Positions 44,034 through 56,588 of a stretch of 64,000 nt of DNA are shown here, in pieces (positions within the stretch are counted from its first letter, which is position 1; each line of letters opens with the position of its first letter). The translations under genes were made by a program, and so were the position numbers. The notes beneath the pieces were generated by a model. That model had not been told where the DNA came from. It worked only from the letters and a program-made list of their open reading frames with translations, and searched no databases. The DNA is from Moniliella sp. 'wahieum' (Eukaryota > Basidiomycota > Moniliellomycetes > Moniliellales > Moniliellaceae): contig RSEE01000152.1 of NCBI GenBank assembly GCA_003971905.1, forward strand, positions 1 through 64,000. The letters run 5' to 3'.

Positions 44034-47000
44034 GGGGGCGGGCGGCGACGGAGGAGGCGGGGGTGGGGGTGGGGGGGGGGACCGGGGAGGCGGGGTGGCT
44101 GGCTGCGTTTTGGGGGGCGGCGTGGGTTTGTTTTTTTCTTTTTTTTCTTCGAGTGCAACACGGCCGCTGCCCCAGGCGCCACCGCCGGAGCGCCGGGCCA
44201 ACCCTAGCGCTGCCGCCCGCGCGGACGGCGGTGTGGTTTCATATTGCAGCTGCCGTTGCCGCCCCGGAGTCCCAACACAATGAACACTCGACGCTGGGTG
44301 CGTGCCTCTCGTCTTCCCTGCCGTCTCTTGTGGGTGTCGGCCGGCACCAGCGTATCCTCGGGGCAGTGTGGGAGTGCCATCTCGTTCAAATCCAAGCGGA
44401 GCAGCCGGCAGCCATTCCCTCGGAGAGGATGGGCTCAGTGGACTGTGAGCATAATGCCAGTACTCTTGAGCAAGAGAAGGCCAACACTCACCCACCTATA
44501 CGAGGGAGACGGCGTCAGGACCACCCAATCTGTAGAAGACAAAGGAGCAGGCGGTTGATGGTGTATAGCATTGCACATGAGCCACAGAGGCTAGAGAATA
44601 TTCCCGCACTCCAGGACGGAATATTGCAAGGAACTATGAACGCGACGGTTCCGGGCTTGGGCTACCGGCGCCACTACACCAGCGTTGCGTCACACATTCT
44701 ATCTGTCCAACATCCTGCAGAGGAATACAAGAACGGCCAAAAGTACCAGGGACACACTCAAAATGATCCAACTAACACTAGTATCACCTCCTGGTCATCA
44801 CAACGTGCGTGGAATACTATAGGAAAGATGGCCCACACGTAGTAATGTCGCACCTCTCTTCTTACCAGCTCATTCCTTCGCATCCCCTCCCCCCCGCGGC
44901 CATGCACGGTCAGGACACAAGCTCCGCCCATACCCGCTTAGCGGGGTGAGCACGGCGCTCTTTGGGAGACATGGGTTAAGGCGGTCCTTCATCATGAAAT
45001 GCATCAAACCTCTTGGGCTGAGTAGACCGACATCACATTACGTCACATGTCACATGCGCGCCCGTCGCTCTTGAATTCCGCAGCAGGGCGGAGTTGTCTG
45101 CAGATGATTGCGTCATCACCTGTGACTGAAGCTCTGAAGGATTCGATCACCACATCACCACATCGCCGCATCACCACATCACTTGCCACATATGCGGAGC
45201 TAACTCCACCGAGCATTGAAGCTCGAACAGCGAACTGGAAGGAGCACAAGAAATTGGGCTTCAACCTTCACGAGCTTCAACCGCCTCAACGTTCAACGAT
45301 TGGCAAGCCCATCAGCCTTCCGGAGGTTAAGCTGGGTTGGCCCGGTGACCATCAGTTCGTAGCCCTCCTTAAAAAGGCATCGAAAGCCTAATATACTAGG
45401 GGCGCGTTCGCAGCCTTCGTCGCGACCCGCCCGCGTTCGATCCATCGGGGGCTGGGACAAGTCGGCCCAATCCTGCGCGTGTTTCCGTGGTGCAGGTGGC
45501 CCGTCCGCAGGTGGCCCACGCCAAGTCGCGACCACAAAATAGCCAGGTGCAAGCGGGAGGGTTATCGATTTGATGGCCCTCATATTATGTTCTGCCCCCC
45601 TGACGGGCTCCTCTCCTGGTGCCTGGACATCTCTTCCTTTCATAGGCAACAGTTTTAGTTAATGATCTTCATAGCCTGCATGATGCATGGCCGGTGACCG
45701 GTGACCAGAGGGCGCTATGCGTGCGGTTGAGGCTTAACTTGGCGATGGCGGTTGGGAGAAAAAGATGTGGGAATATAGATACGTGTGTAATCTCTCAGCT
45801 GCTGAGCTGAGCCAGGCTGAGGCCATGCTGAGCCTGAGTCTGCTTGAGCGCGCAGCTGAGCCGCAGCTGAGCCCGAGCAGGGCTCAAAGCGGCCTTTGAC
45901 CGCTTAACGCTAGCTAAGCTCAGGCTGAGTTCTGCTTCTGCTGCCTGTCCATGTTCGCGCCGACTGCAGGACTGAGCCTGAGTCTGAGCGCGCTCCTCCT
46001 CAGCGTCCACATGCTCTGCTCAGCTTATTGGGTGGCTGTGGGACCTGGGTGCCGCCCATACTCAGAGTCTCAGTGCCCTACCCCAGTATCTCAACAGGAG
46101 CCTGGTCGATGGAACATGGCAGAGAGTACTCATCTGTTGAACACTCCAACTGAGTGAGTGCACAGAGCACTGACATGACTGACAAGGGATGGAGTGGATA
46201 GAGCGTAACTCAGAATTTCAGACCTCCTATAAAAAAAGGAGCCATCCAAACAAAGCGGCTCGCACCCTGCCTTGGGAGGAAGGCACTGGGAACGGTGAGC
46301 GCTGAGCGTGAGCTGAGGCTCAACTCAGTACACTCACCGGTCGCCATTCAGATATTCAGGCGAGGCACAGCTGACACAGCCAATTTGCCGCACGCGCGGT
46401 GGTGGGGCTCATAGTCATGAGCCCGGCACGTGGCCGCTCAGCCTGAGCCATTCAATATTCAACGGCTCCCCAGTGCTGTGCCTCTGGCTTCAGCCACTGC
46501 CATGTGGCGTGGGCGCGCGGCGTTGGACCCTGGAAGGAAACAGTCTGGTTTGGACACAGTCTGGGTTCCTGTCGGCCTTATTACGCACACGGCACTCACT
46601 CAGCTCTCCACCACAGTGGGGGTTTGTGTGGCCCCGTCCGCTCGTCGAAGTGTTCAGCACGTCAAACAACCACTGTTCAGCGCTCAGCGGTTCAGCGCTC
46701 AGCGAGCGTTCAGACGTTCAGCTTCAGCCATTCCCTATTCATTCAAGAATTCAGATCGCAGATGGGCGGCGGTGCAACAGCCTGCAGCAGCTGGCAGGCG
46801 CACCAGGGCAGCCGAAGAGCCTGGCGAAGGATCATTCTATCATAGAGGTGACGTGGGTGGCAGCGGAGATGTGAGACGTGGGGCTGCCCAAGCTGCCCAG
46901 GCTGCCCAGGCTTGCCAGACAAAGGAAGAGACAGGAGGAGGCCCAATCCATGAGGGAGACAAGCGCGGCAGGAGCAAGCGGGTATGTAGGGATGTCGGTG

Positions 47001-47667
47001 GATGTCAGTACATGTCAGTTGCACCAGGCAGGAGCGCAGGTGGTGGTGGACGAGAATTCGATGACGGAGCACAGCCCCGAGACGAGCGCGGCGCCGCGCC
47101 AGACGGGTGCAGGCAGGTGCTCCTATGATGCGCTCAGCGCTCAGATGCACACGCGCGCCCAGCACAGCACCGCAAATCGCGCATGGTGAATGGGACGCGC
47201 TGCATGGCAGGCAGGAGCAGGAGCACGCGTCAATCTTCCATTCGCTGAGCGGGAGCTCGCTGGTGCAAGTGAATGTGATGGCGCTGATGCTGCTGAGAAG
47301 CACTGCTGTGAGAAGCTTCAGCTGAAGCCTATGAAGCTCACTGGACGCCCCGTCCCTCCCAGATGTTCGATCATCACAACTCGATCAATGAGATCATGAT
47401 CATCGGCCATCATCGATCCTGCACCCATTCGCACCCAGGGTGCACTTCGTACACTCAGTACACCCAGTACACTCAGTTACTGGAACCGCTGTCTGATTAT
47501 AGAACGTCATGCGTCATGTCCTCATCTGTCGTTCGTCATCTACTCCACGAAGCCTGCCCTCGACCCTCCCGCCCTCCTGCTCCCCTCCCCTCGTCCCAAG
47601 CCCGGAGCCTCAGGCCTCAGCATCCACTCGCAGCGTCTCGCCCATCCCCACCATCATCTCCCCTATA
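44034..47667. other. Long intergenic region rich in GCTGAG/CTCAGC words
   Basis: The first 120 bases are purine/T tracts upstream of the importin. An uninterrupted plus-strand frame to 44,842 is unusual but unrecognised. From about 45,790 to 47,335 the words GCTGAG, CTCAGC and GTTCAGCG recur densely, for example TCAGCGCTCAGCGGTTCAGC near 46,677-46,700. CACATCACCACATCGCCGCA repeats lie near 45,150. The last part is the KRE6 upstream region with CAGTACACCCAGTACACTCAG at 47,455. No gene is confidently supported. Confidence 0.4.
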
Positions 47668-50600
47668 ATGGCCCGCCGTCTCGCCGGTATGTTCGGCCTC
47701 GACTCGGGCCGCCATCCTCCTACCAGCAGTCCTGCTGGCCAGCCGGACCCCATCGCTGCTCATCCCGTCGACCCTGCCCCCCAGCCGTCGTCGGAAGATG
47801 TCCTGGCCAAGCCAGCAGACGCCGCCGCTGCACCCGGCCTTCTTCCCAGCCCTACCGTGGCCGAACCGAAGAAGGTGCTTCGGGCAGCCCACACTGCCCA
47901 CGCTCCCCTCCACACGGGTCCTGACACGGGCAGTCCCCTCGGCGCTTCTTCCCTCCCGCAGGGCTCACCTGCCCCTCCGTCCATCCCCCATCCATCCGCC
48001 TTGACGAGCGAGCAAGTGCTCCGAGGCGGAGCAAGTCACAGTCAGGCGAGCAGCATCGACGACGCCGAGTCCCAACGTCACTACCTGTCTCCCCAACCTC
48101 CGTCCAGTCATGGCCCGAGCCCTGCCTCGTTTGACACTGTTCTGGAACCTTCTTCGACCGACGCGCCGCTTCGGCGGGACCATCTGATATATCCCAGCCC
48201 CGTTCGAGCAGTGCCGAGCGTATCCCTGTTCAACTCAGCAGTGACGCTTCATCTCAGTCTCCCGGAATACGGCATCATCAGCGCCCCCCTCCGCCCACGG
48301 CCTGGCCGCGCACCGGCATCCCAGCTGTGATCACGTCTCCCGAAGGCCTGGCCCGGCGTCAACGCAGTCCCGGTCATTCGCGGCACTCGTCGATGACGGA
48401 CCAAAATCCGGCGCTGACGGCTTTGATGGGCTTGGATTCAGCCTATCCCTACCCGCGCTCAATGTGCACACGCCCAACAACGCAGTCTCGCCCACTCGGT
48501 TGATGCGTCTCATCCTTCGTCGCCGGGCGGTGGGTCGGTAGACCAGCGCCACGTTGAATCCTCCGCAGTGTGCCCCACCCGCATCCTCGCGGGTCAAACG
48601 GACAATAGCAGTGCGGCGGTGTCCCCTCACAGTGCCGTTTCCCCGCTCAAAGGGTCCGGGTCGAGCGAGTCGCCGTACTCTCCGCACACGCCTATCACCC
48701 GCGACGGCACGGGCAGGTTTGGGTTCCGAGACATTATTGATCTAGCCACCATGAGTCCGCTTGACTTTTGAGTGTGACCGAGGCGGAGTCGGACGACGGT
48801 CTGCACGATCCCGAGATGGGCGAGAAAACGTCTAAGGGGTCATGGTCGAACCAGCGCGGAGCAGGTTGCTGCGTCGGGGAACGCATCCGCGCCGGAACTA
48901 TCGCCAAGAGGTGCGGGAAAAAGAGGCGGAGGCGGCTGGGGAGGCAGGCCCCAAGCCGACCGCGTGGAAAGAGATGGAACGGACGGGGGTGCGCGGCGTA
49001 GTGAATTTGGGTACGGTGTTGATTGTGATTTTGGGGGTGTTGATGTTGTTGCTGGTTACCCCATCTACAGCCACTACCATGGCCTGTACAAGTACTCCAA
49101 GCTGGGTGTATGGGCTGGGAGGTGCCAACAGTTCGGGCCAAGTGGGAAGCGCTCTACCGGGCATCCGCACCACCTTGATCGACCCCGATACACCCCGGGA
49201 TGCCTATACGCGATTGGGCGAGGATGGTGTGACAACGTACGAATTGGTCTTTTCCGACGAGTTCAACACTCCTGGCCGCAGTTTTTACCTGGTGATGTAC
49301 GTTGTTTTCATCTTTGTTTTTGGCATGTGTCGTGGGGGTGTGAAAGAGAGGAAGAATACTGATGGACATGTGATGCGCTTGCCTGCCTCCCCCCACAGGA
49401 CCCCTTTTGGGAAGCTGTCAACCTCAACTACTGGCGTACGTACCGTTGACTACTCGTTCTCTCCGTTCTCTTGTCGCGGTCTCTGTCGTCTTTTCTAACC
49501 GATTGTTCTGGAACCTACCCCGTTTACCTTGTGCAGACGAAACGAACAATTACGAGTGGTATGACCCTGCCGCCGTCACGACGCGCGACGGAGCCTTGAC
49601 AATTTCGCTCACCCAGCATCCCGAGCACAACCTTAACTTCCGTGGGGGGATGATCCAGTCGTGGAACAAGTTCTGCTTTACAGGTGGAATCATTGCTGTC
49701 AGTGTCCGTCTTCCTGGTCAAGCCCGAGTCGCAGGGCTGTGGCCAGCGATTTGGATATGGGCAACCTCGGCCGTGCTGGGTACGGTGCTTCGCTAGAGGG
49801 GACCTGGCCTTACACGTACGATAGCTGTGACACGGGCACGTTGGCCAACCAAACCAATCCTGCAACTGGTATGTTCCTCTCTGAGTTCCCCTTTGCTTGT
49901 TGTTTGCCTTTTTTTGGCCTTTGGCCCGCGGCTCGGTGGAAGAGGAAGGGATGTGGCTGACCGTTTGAACTAGGTATGCCCAACTCGACGCTCCTCGGCG
50001 ATTGTATGTTTAACGGGCAATTTGGCACCAAGGCGTTAAGTTTTCTTTCGGCCAACGGCTTTCGTCGTGCACTGTCCTGGCGGAGGACCATCCTGGTCCG
50101 CAGAACAAGGAGGGACGTTCAAGGGCCGTGCCGCCCGAGTTGGGACATTTTCGAAGCTCAAGTGAGTTCAACCGAGGGTATGACGGTCAGTCAAAGTCTG
50201 CAGTTGGCGCCGTTTAACGCGTACAAGCTCTCCCATCCCGCCGAGGCTGTACAACAACCAATCCCGCACCAATTCCTACACGGGTGAGCGCACGCAGCAA
50301 GCCGCGTCCGGAGTCACTCCCACGGACCAGACCGCGGTACAATACCTCAACGATAGCTCGCCTGGCATTTTTGCGGACTATGCCGTCGAGTACAGCCGGG
50401 GATACGATGGGTTCATCAAGTGGGAGGCGGATGGACGGCCAGCGTGGATGTTAAATTCGAGTCAATTGGAGGCCGACCCAGTGGCTGGAATCTCGCGGCG
50501 GCCTATCCCGGAGGAGCCGCTGTACATTATTATGGTGCGTGTTTCCCCCTTTCCCTCTTCCCCCACTATACCGAGAGAATGGTAGATACTGACCTGGCTC

Positions 50601-51012
50601 CACCTCTTGGTACGCCCCGACTATGAAGAACTTGGGCATTTCTCAGAACTTGGCACGCCCAGCTGGAGCCAGTTTGAAGTGGCCGAACGAGATGGCTGTG
50701 GACCATGTGCGGGTGTACCAAGAGCCCGAAAGACCAATGTGGGATGTGATCCGCACGACTTCCCCACCAAGGATTACATTAACCGCCAATTGAAGCGTAC
50801 ACCAACCCCAACCTAACCCTGTGGGGCAACACGGCAAGCGAGGGCGGGTACGGCCAACCGTGGCCGCGCAACCGTCTGTATCCGGGGGGTGCAATGCGCC
50901 TTCTTCCACCTACCCGGGCAGTCCATTGGCCAAGCTGGCTGAAGCACCTAGCTATCCGTCCTGGGAAATCGATCCCAACGATGCCAACTGCGCGGTTCCC
51001 AACAGCACCTGA
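47668..51012 (+). CDS. KRE6: KRE6/SKN1-family beta-glucan synthesis protein (GH16-like)
   Basis: KRE6/SKN1 are type II membrane proteins needed for cell-wall beta-1,6-glucan. ATG 47668 opens a long Pro/Ser-rich cytosolic N-terminus. A membrane anchor lies at about 49,014-49,075 ([17 protein letters not shown]), followed by [12 protein letters not shown]. The glycosidase-like lumenal domain shows [68 protein letters not shown] and [21 protein letters not shown] catalytic-type segment near 50,130-50,160 reads as Glu-Leu-Asp-Ile-Phe-Glu once one base is discounted. NLGISQNF, DHVRVYQ and the C-terminal [19 protein letters not shown] then lead to PNST and stop 51012. At least four introns occur, mostly with GTACGT donors. 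Frame changes are frequent. The family is abundant in fungi and supports a fungal host. Confidence 0.9.
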
Positions 51013-52407
51013 TCCCTCGTCTCGCACTTTTGTATCCAGGATGCACCTCTTGATATCCCCCCCCCCCCGCCCTCCTCCTTTCCCCCTTTCCACCGCCTGG
51101 CAGGATTTTCACCCCTCAGGAAAATGCCAAGACGAGCAGTGGTCCCCTGAGCGCCTGTGGGCGCCTGAGCTGCTCTGCGCCGAATCTTCATGTCATATCT
51201 TCGTTGCTACCCCTCCCTGTTCAGTCTCCGCCACTCTGATCCCGCCCCGTTCGCCTCGTTTTATGGTACCCCATTTTGGTTCTTCTGTTCATTCATCCAT
51301 CCGCTACCTGTCTGATCTACCTCGAGCGTTTTCGCAATCGCATATCTAACCACCGAGGAAACGAGATGGAAACTGGGCCATGCATATCATATGGCCAATA
51401 CATAACTACGTTTCTAGCAGATCGGGATATAGATGGGGAAAGTGGTACACAGGCGAGCCGCTTTTTGCCACTCTACTGCCTCTATCAATAGAGTGGAAAA
51501 AAATCCAAGCCCGCGTTCACGTCACTCCGTCGGGTTGGTTGCCTTGACGAGTTTTGAGCCCAGGCAAAAGCCTTGCTTGACGCGGTCGTCTTTCTCGCCT
51601 TTATGCTGGACAACATGGCAGGTTTTGTCCCCACGTCTTCTCGCAACGCTAATGTAACGAGGGGACTGGGCGGGGCGGGGCGAGGGCGGGGGTGATATAT
51701 CTCTCGATTATTGATTGGTGATCTTCTTTCCATCAACTGATGCATCGACGAGACCAGGCCCGCCCACTCACGGACAGATGCTACATTGAAGGGGCGGTGC
51801 TAATCAAGCTCCAAGTGGATGTCACTATCGTGGCATGTGGAAAAAACACAGGACTGGCAAATGAGAACAAACTACTATACTATGCACACCCTCAACACAG
51901 ATCTCCTTACTCAAAAGAGCCCCCAAAGAGTGCAAAAGTATATCAACATAAACCATCAAACGTCAAGTCGTAATAACAAAGTACTGGCTCCAAACTCCCG
52001 TTCACGTCGTAAGGAGCAGCCTTCGTCGTGCGTACAGTATGCCACCCATCCATCATCATATGACCGATCGGTTGTGCTTGGACGTTTTTGGGAGGGCTCG
52101 AGACGTATCGGTGTGGTCACAAGTCCATCCACCAACTTCGCCCGCCCGGGTTCATAAATGCGGTCATGTTGGTTTTGACCCGTGTCACAACGGGTGCGAT
52201 GGACGCCTGGCCGAGGGAAGGACTAAGTACGACATTCCCGCTGCTCGTGCCGTTTTCGCGGGGGTACGGTCAAGCCCGCAGAGGGCATCCGGGGCAACGA
52301 GACGCCCAACGGGGAGCCAGCCATGGCTGCAGAGTCGGGGTGATAGGCCGCAGGCAAAGCCGGTGTAGCAGGGGCGTTTTGGAATACACTCGAGCTGCGT
52401 TCACCTC
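51013..52407. other. Convergent intergenic region after KRE6
   Basis: About 1.4 kb holds the 3' ends of KRE6 (plus) and PRMT5 (minus). A poly-C tract is at 51,058-51,069. From about 51,350 the sequence is AT-richer and repeat-poor. No gene or RNA was recognised. Confidence 0.4.
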
Positions 52408-54924
52408 TCAATGCTGGGGTGGGGTGCTGTCAACCGAGAGGGGCAAGACATATCCATATCCATGTCCAGGAAGAGGCAAGTCGAGTCCCGTACCTGAACC
52501 TGTACCTGTACCGCTCCGGCCAGATGGTGTGACACCCCCCTGTGCTGCCGGAAGTGGTAGGAACGTTTCGGCGTACCATTCGTACCACACTCTCCGCTCC
52601 ATCGTCATTCGCCACATGTGTACGTCCAGCTCGCAGTTGGGGGGAGCGTAGAGCGGGGCAGAAAAGGGAAGAAGAGGGGAGGCCAAGAGGTGAGTCCTGC
52701 TGTTGCCTGTCCGGGATCTGGGTGGGTACTAAGGCCAATATCGCCATAAAGACGGGCTTCAAAGTATCCTACCAAGCCATGCACCACCGAGGCAAGCGGG
52801 AGGTAAAACGTGAGTGCGGTGGTACGAACGTTGGCCGAATTGTTCAACGGCAGTCCTGAGCCTTCGTCGAGCGGTACGGGCGATCGCGTTGGACTAAATT
52901 GAAAGTCCCAAGCCCGCTGGATGGGGGCCCAACCACCACGTCCGCCTAACGCGGCAGGGTAGCCAGGTTGGTTTGCAAGAACAGCGTAGGGTGTCTCGAG
53001 GGCATCACGTTCGTAGCCCTTCTGTCGCAGGGACTTCGCATGGGCACTCTTGGCTCTTGAGTAAGGTGAGGGGAGGTGACAGGGGTCACGAAATTGCCGA
53101 CGAACGAAGGAATGAAGATCCCATCAGCTAAAGAGAAAGGGGTGAAACATGTCAGTGAATAAACCACACAGCCTCTCGCATACCACGGTCACAGCCTGGG
53201 ACAGATACCTGAGCAACATACCTTTGAGAAACCGTTTGGCTCCATCCAGCATCTCGGGACCCAACGTATTGTCACCAAACGAGCCCAACAGCTCCGAAAC
53301 GATCAGATCAGCTTTATCATTGTCACGAGGTAATGGAGGCAACAAGCGCAGATCGCCATTCAGGATCGTGACGCGCTCGATCCCCCACTCGTTGGCCCGC
53401 CGGTCCTGCAACACACACCGCATGAGGGTTGTTCTCTACGGCGGTTACATGTACCTGGACATGACTGCGCCAGGACGCAGCCAGACATCGGGCCACCAAC
53501 GCTCCCCTTCCTGCCCCACACACCCAGATCCGGATCCCGTGCTTTCGCCCCGTGGCAGCAAAGTCCAGGAGCGCAGCGGCCACGGCATCCTCGTAGAGAT
53601 TGTACTTAACTTAACTATCCCGTTCTTGTATGGCATACGTGCTGGAAGTACAGGGATCCAGCAAGGGTTGGAGCGGGGCTTGGAGCTTGTTGGTGGTATG
53701 CGTGAGCGTCAATGCATCGAGATCATGGGTCAAGGTGGTTGTGGTGATACGGGCAAAATGCTTAATATAGGTGAGGTAGGCGTCGCTGCCTCCGCGGGTA
53801 TGCTCGGGGGGAGGGTATGCGTCTCGGAGAGGAGGATTCTCGGTTTTTGGGGGAAGACGGAACGAAGCAAACCTGGGCCGCCTTGCTTAGGACAGGAAAG
53901 CCCTTGGCATTGCTCATGAACGAAGAAGCAGGGATGGACAGTCCTGCAACAGGTTCTGATGCCCAGCGGCCCAAGACGCGGCGTTGAACGGGCAAGGGCG
54001 CTCGTAGATCGAGCAGAACCTTGACTCTTGGGTTCTGCCGGCACACATCCTGGATTGTGCTCCAGGTTTCCCATGCCCAGTCGTCATCCACCCGTCTCAA
54101 CACGGCGGCCGACTTGCCCGACGGTTGGGGCGGTTCCCTAGCCAATTTCCGAGCCAGCCGATGAGGACTGGTGATGGGAAGGGAGATTAGGAGCGACATG
54201 GTTGTCCAGCAGCGGGACTGGTACTTGAGCCGAGGCAAGTTTCAAAGCAAGCTGCCACGGTCCGAGCATAAAAGGGGAGGAACCTCCTTCGTTCTGGATC
54301 GCTTGAAGGAGCCGGAAGTACCACAGCAGGCGCATTGAGTGGGCAGCATAGGCCACTTCCTGTATCAGGGCCAGCTCTGCGTCAGACGCATGCCTTCGTC
54401 CGCCGCATCGAGTTCGAGCCATGGACTGAGAAGAAGCGTGACGTCAGAGGCTGCCTCGGAGGTGGTGAGGGTAACCTCGTCGTTGCGAAATGCAGGGTTG
54501 GCGCGCCAAAGCTCCGCTTGGCGTACAATGGGGGTTGGGCGGCGTCCGGCCTACTGCTGCCCCGCCGGCCAAGTTGAGGCGGGAGGAGCTCAGCACCATA
54601 CCGCTCGACCCGGGATCGGGGGCTTCAATGCACATACGTTCCCAGCGCTGTCTCCACTGCGGGGTGGTGAGGTCAGTGGCGACAAAGGAGTAACCTTCGG
54701 CACGTGCAGCAGAGCTAGAGCTCGGGGCCGGGGGGAGGTGGGCGTGGACAGGATCAGGCGTAGAGCCCGGAGATGGAGGCATTGCTGGGGAGACATCGTC
54801 GAGCGTCTCGAGCAAGCGAGCGCAGGGGGAGCGGCGCCGCGCCGGGGGCGAGCGGCGGATGGGGGCGCTGGCCAACGAGGCCCCGGGTACGTAGACGCCA
54901 CTGGCAGGGCACCCCGTCGCCCAT
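52408..54924 (-). CDS. PRMT5: PRMT5-type protein arginine methyltransferase
   Basis: PRMT5 (Skb1/Hsl7) makes symmetric dimethyl-arginine on spliceosomal and other proteins and also acts in fungal cell-cycle control. The N-terminal TIM-barrel part includes [57 protein letters not shown] and [20 protein letters not shown]. The methyltransferase part has [17 protein letters not shown] (SAM-binding, about 53,493-53,530), then [20 protein letters not shown] at about 53,270-53,310, which holds the two catalytic Glu of the double-E loop. The C-terminal barrel has [20 protein letters not shown] and [10 protein letters not shown]. Introns with GTATGT and GTTTGC donors lie near 53,220 and 53,870. Frame changes recur; the exact start is uncertain, ATG 54924 being the best candidate. 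Confidence 0.88.
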
Positions 54925-56557
54925 GAGGAAACGAGGAGAGTTGGTGGCGCGGTAAACGAAAGAGGTCGGGGGGCAATGCGAGAGGGATGGGGGGGAGGCA
55001 GGCCATAGGGAGCTTAGCACTCGCTACTAGTCTTGCTGTGCGCTGATGCGGAGCCTTCAAGCGTCAAATGCGTAAACGTCTAGTAGCCGCGAGGGGAAGC
55101 TGGCGCAAAAATCAAGCAAGCCACAAGTTGGAGGAATAAATCAGGTCGGCAAGGAATGATAGCAAGTTGAACTCGCGTTGACCAACAACTGCTGGCCCAC
55201 TGTTGAGGTATTATAGGAAGAGTTGGGGTAGCAGAAGAGAAGAGAAGAGAATCACAGCACGTGTACTTGATTGTGCCATCGTCTTCAACGCCAACAAAGT
55301 AACAAGGTTAGCACGTACCTTCTCCAGCTTCACATTCTCACTACACTATTCACATGTTCAAAGGCGAAAGTATCTCCACCCGGTCTTTTCTGCATCTGTC
55401 CCCGATCAACCGATATTTCGATGACAAGACTGACACAGGACTCAGTTGAGAACAGTAGAGTTACTACTTATTAGTCACTCGATCACGATGCCCTTCCGCA
55501 GCAGCTCCAACGTTCAACGTTCTTTTTCAACATAATATGTCGCAGCTCCCCCCCGGCGGCCACAAGAAAAAGAATGCGATACTAGACTTTTGTTTGTTGT
55601 TTCGCAAGCTTTTCATGGGTTTTTCATACACCATGGATGGATCAACATGTGTACTGGTTGCGGATACATATCGATACTCTCCGGCCCGGCGTGGCGAAGA
55701 AAACAAAAGTAGTGCTTGCGCGGGGATGCCGTGAGAACCCCCCTTTCAAAAGTCGCTTGCCCAGCTACATGCAGCATGTCAAGAAACGCCCAGGAACACC
55801 CTCTCCTTGATCGATCCACCTCTTCTTCCAGCGTTGAACACGGACTTTGAACGCTGAACGACTGAACATCGACGACGTTGACGTGGATAGTAATGCTAAA
55901 AGCGCTAATAAATAATCGATGAAGATTAATGACATGTGGCATTGTGTGACATGGACAATGATCTGGAGCCGACGACAATGCCACAATAGCCCCGCCGCAG
56001 CCCCACATGTAACATGTAACCCCTTGTAGCCTTGTAGCCCTTGTAGCCCCTTGTAGCCCCCATCATACGCATCATCCATCACATGGAGAGACGGACATGG
56101 TGTGGGACATGGCGCCACGGACTGTATACATACCAGCTGACAGCGTCTCTCTTACAGCTTCCCACCCTCTAAAGATCCAACCGTTGAGAGCTAAGAACGC
56201 CCTCAGTATACTCAGTACTTAGCTGGGAGTGCTGACATCCAAAATGCCTTGCGAGAGGAGCTAACTACCGTGCCTGCTGGTTGTCCGCATTGTGGGTCTC
56301 ACATATATCAGAGGCTCAATAGTTAAACGTTCCGCGTTATAGTGCGAACATCCCAAGATACGCTTACTAGGTCACTAGGTCACTAGCCCCTGCGCCGCCC
56401 TGCGCCGCCCTCGAAAACAGGTTATTAATCACTCTTCGCTGCTCTCCGCACCTCAGAATCCTCCCAGAGTTTTCCGGTGGGGCCAAAAGCAGGTACGAGA
56501 AACCAAGACAATACATATGTACGAGCACTTGCACGTACAAAAAGTGGGTTTGGCCTT

Positions 56558-56588
<31 letters not shown>

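Noticed and set aside
46430-47303. Overlapping frames of 187 and 232 codons on opposite strands
   Set aside because: Both cross the GCTGAG-rich word cluster, so the openness reflects composition. Neither shows a known domain.
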